Source: Rhynchopus sp. YZ270_cl-10
Lineage: Eukaryota > Euglenozoa > Diplonemea > Diplonemida > Diplonemidae
DNA length: 64,000 nucleotides
Assembly (NCBI GenBank): GCA_964035575.1
Contig: OZ037917.1
Coordinates: forward strand, 744,001-808,000
Direction of reading: 5' to 3'
The notes under the pieces were generated by a model, which did not search any database, was not told the DNA's origin, and worked only from the letters and a program-made list of their open reading frames with translations. Position 1 is the stretch's first letter, and each line of letters starts with the position of its first letter. Both the position numbers and the translations under genes were made by a program. Of this stretch, positions 63,879 to 64,000 are shown one piece after another.

Positions 63879-63910
63879 GATGACCCTAAGCCTCTCTGTG
63901 CTTAGTTACC
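63879..63910 (-). repeat. Gene-sense RNA hairpin, CUAAGC class
   Basis: Upper stem perfect, loop ACAGAGAG, bulge GG, lower stem GGUAA/UCAUC. It lies at the right edge and would be 3' of a gene outside the window. Confidence 0.65.
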
Positions 63911-64000
63911 CTTATCATATTCGTTATCGCGGAGCAACAGCTGCGCGAACAATCCCCTTTGTACTTCAGGCTTGTCTATTATCTGTGGCCAAGGTGTGTT

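Larger units (their letters stand above)
62331..64000. other. Right-hand spacer
   Basis: Contains the 769-bp transposon (62826-63594), a CCCTCTCGTG hairpin-loop remnant at about 62470 and the hairpin at 63879. No gene recognised up to the edge. Confidence 0.55.

Overview
The window is nuclear DNA of a eukaryote, most likely a unicellular one with few introns. The genes are long uninterrupted reading frames of GC-rich codons. The spaces between them are AT-rich, full of A/T homopolymers, and carry non-autonomous DNA transposons. The proteins have signal peptides, EGF-like modules and one membrane span each, which is eukaryotic surface-protein architecture. I cannot name the lineage. A tyrosine-rich cytoplasmic tail and PDZ-ligand-like C-termini would suit a holozoan protist. 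One-direction gene order and pyrimidine-AG sites just before the start codons would also suit an organism that trans-splices. No tRNA, rRNA, CRISPR or viral fossil was recognised.

All seven protein genes are on the minus strand and belong to one family. Each has a signal peptide, a CAP (SCP/PR-1/CRISP) domain, a run of six-cysteine EGF-like modules, and, in the six genes complete in the window, a Ser/Thr/Pro stalk, one transmembrane helix and a cytoplasmic tail. From right to left, which is the direction of transcription: a compact 502-aa member with 3 EGF modules (60757-62265); four closely related tandem genes with about 50, 26, 34 and 30 modules (49646-57973, 42798-47597, 35255-41323, 28475-33877); a 3445-aa member with about 62 modules and a Tyr-rich tail (13852-24189); and a member with two CAP domains that runs off the left edge (1-8762).

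The large genes share a fixed plan: a variable array of about 294-bp module pairs, an invariant 667-bp centre, a second variable array of 288-291-bp pairs, and an invariant 846-bp membrane-proximal block. The two invariant blocks are nearly identical in DNA between genes whose CAP domains, module numbers and tails differ. This points to gene conversion or concerted evolution, with unequal exchange changing ectodomain length. A family of surface adhesins or receptors of adjustable length is the simplest reading; function is inferred.

The intergenic DNA holds a dispersed RNA-hairpin family, always in the orientation of the genes. Its loop is constant and its stems vary with base pairing kept. 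It also holds a Tc1/mariner-like MITE (11598-12022), two elements ending in CAGGGTTT inverted repeats (25329-26018 and 62826-63594), and a 526-bp spacer repeat that is virtually identical in two intergenic regions.
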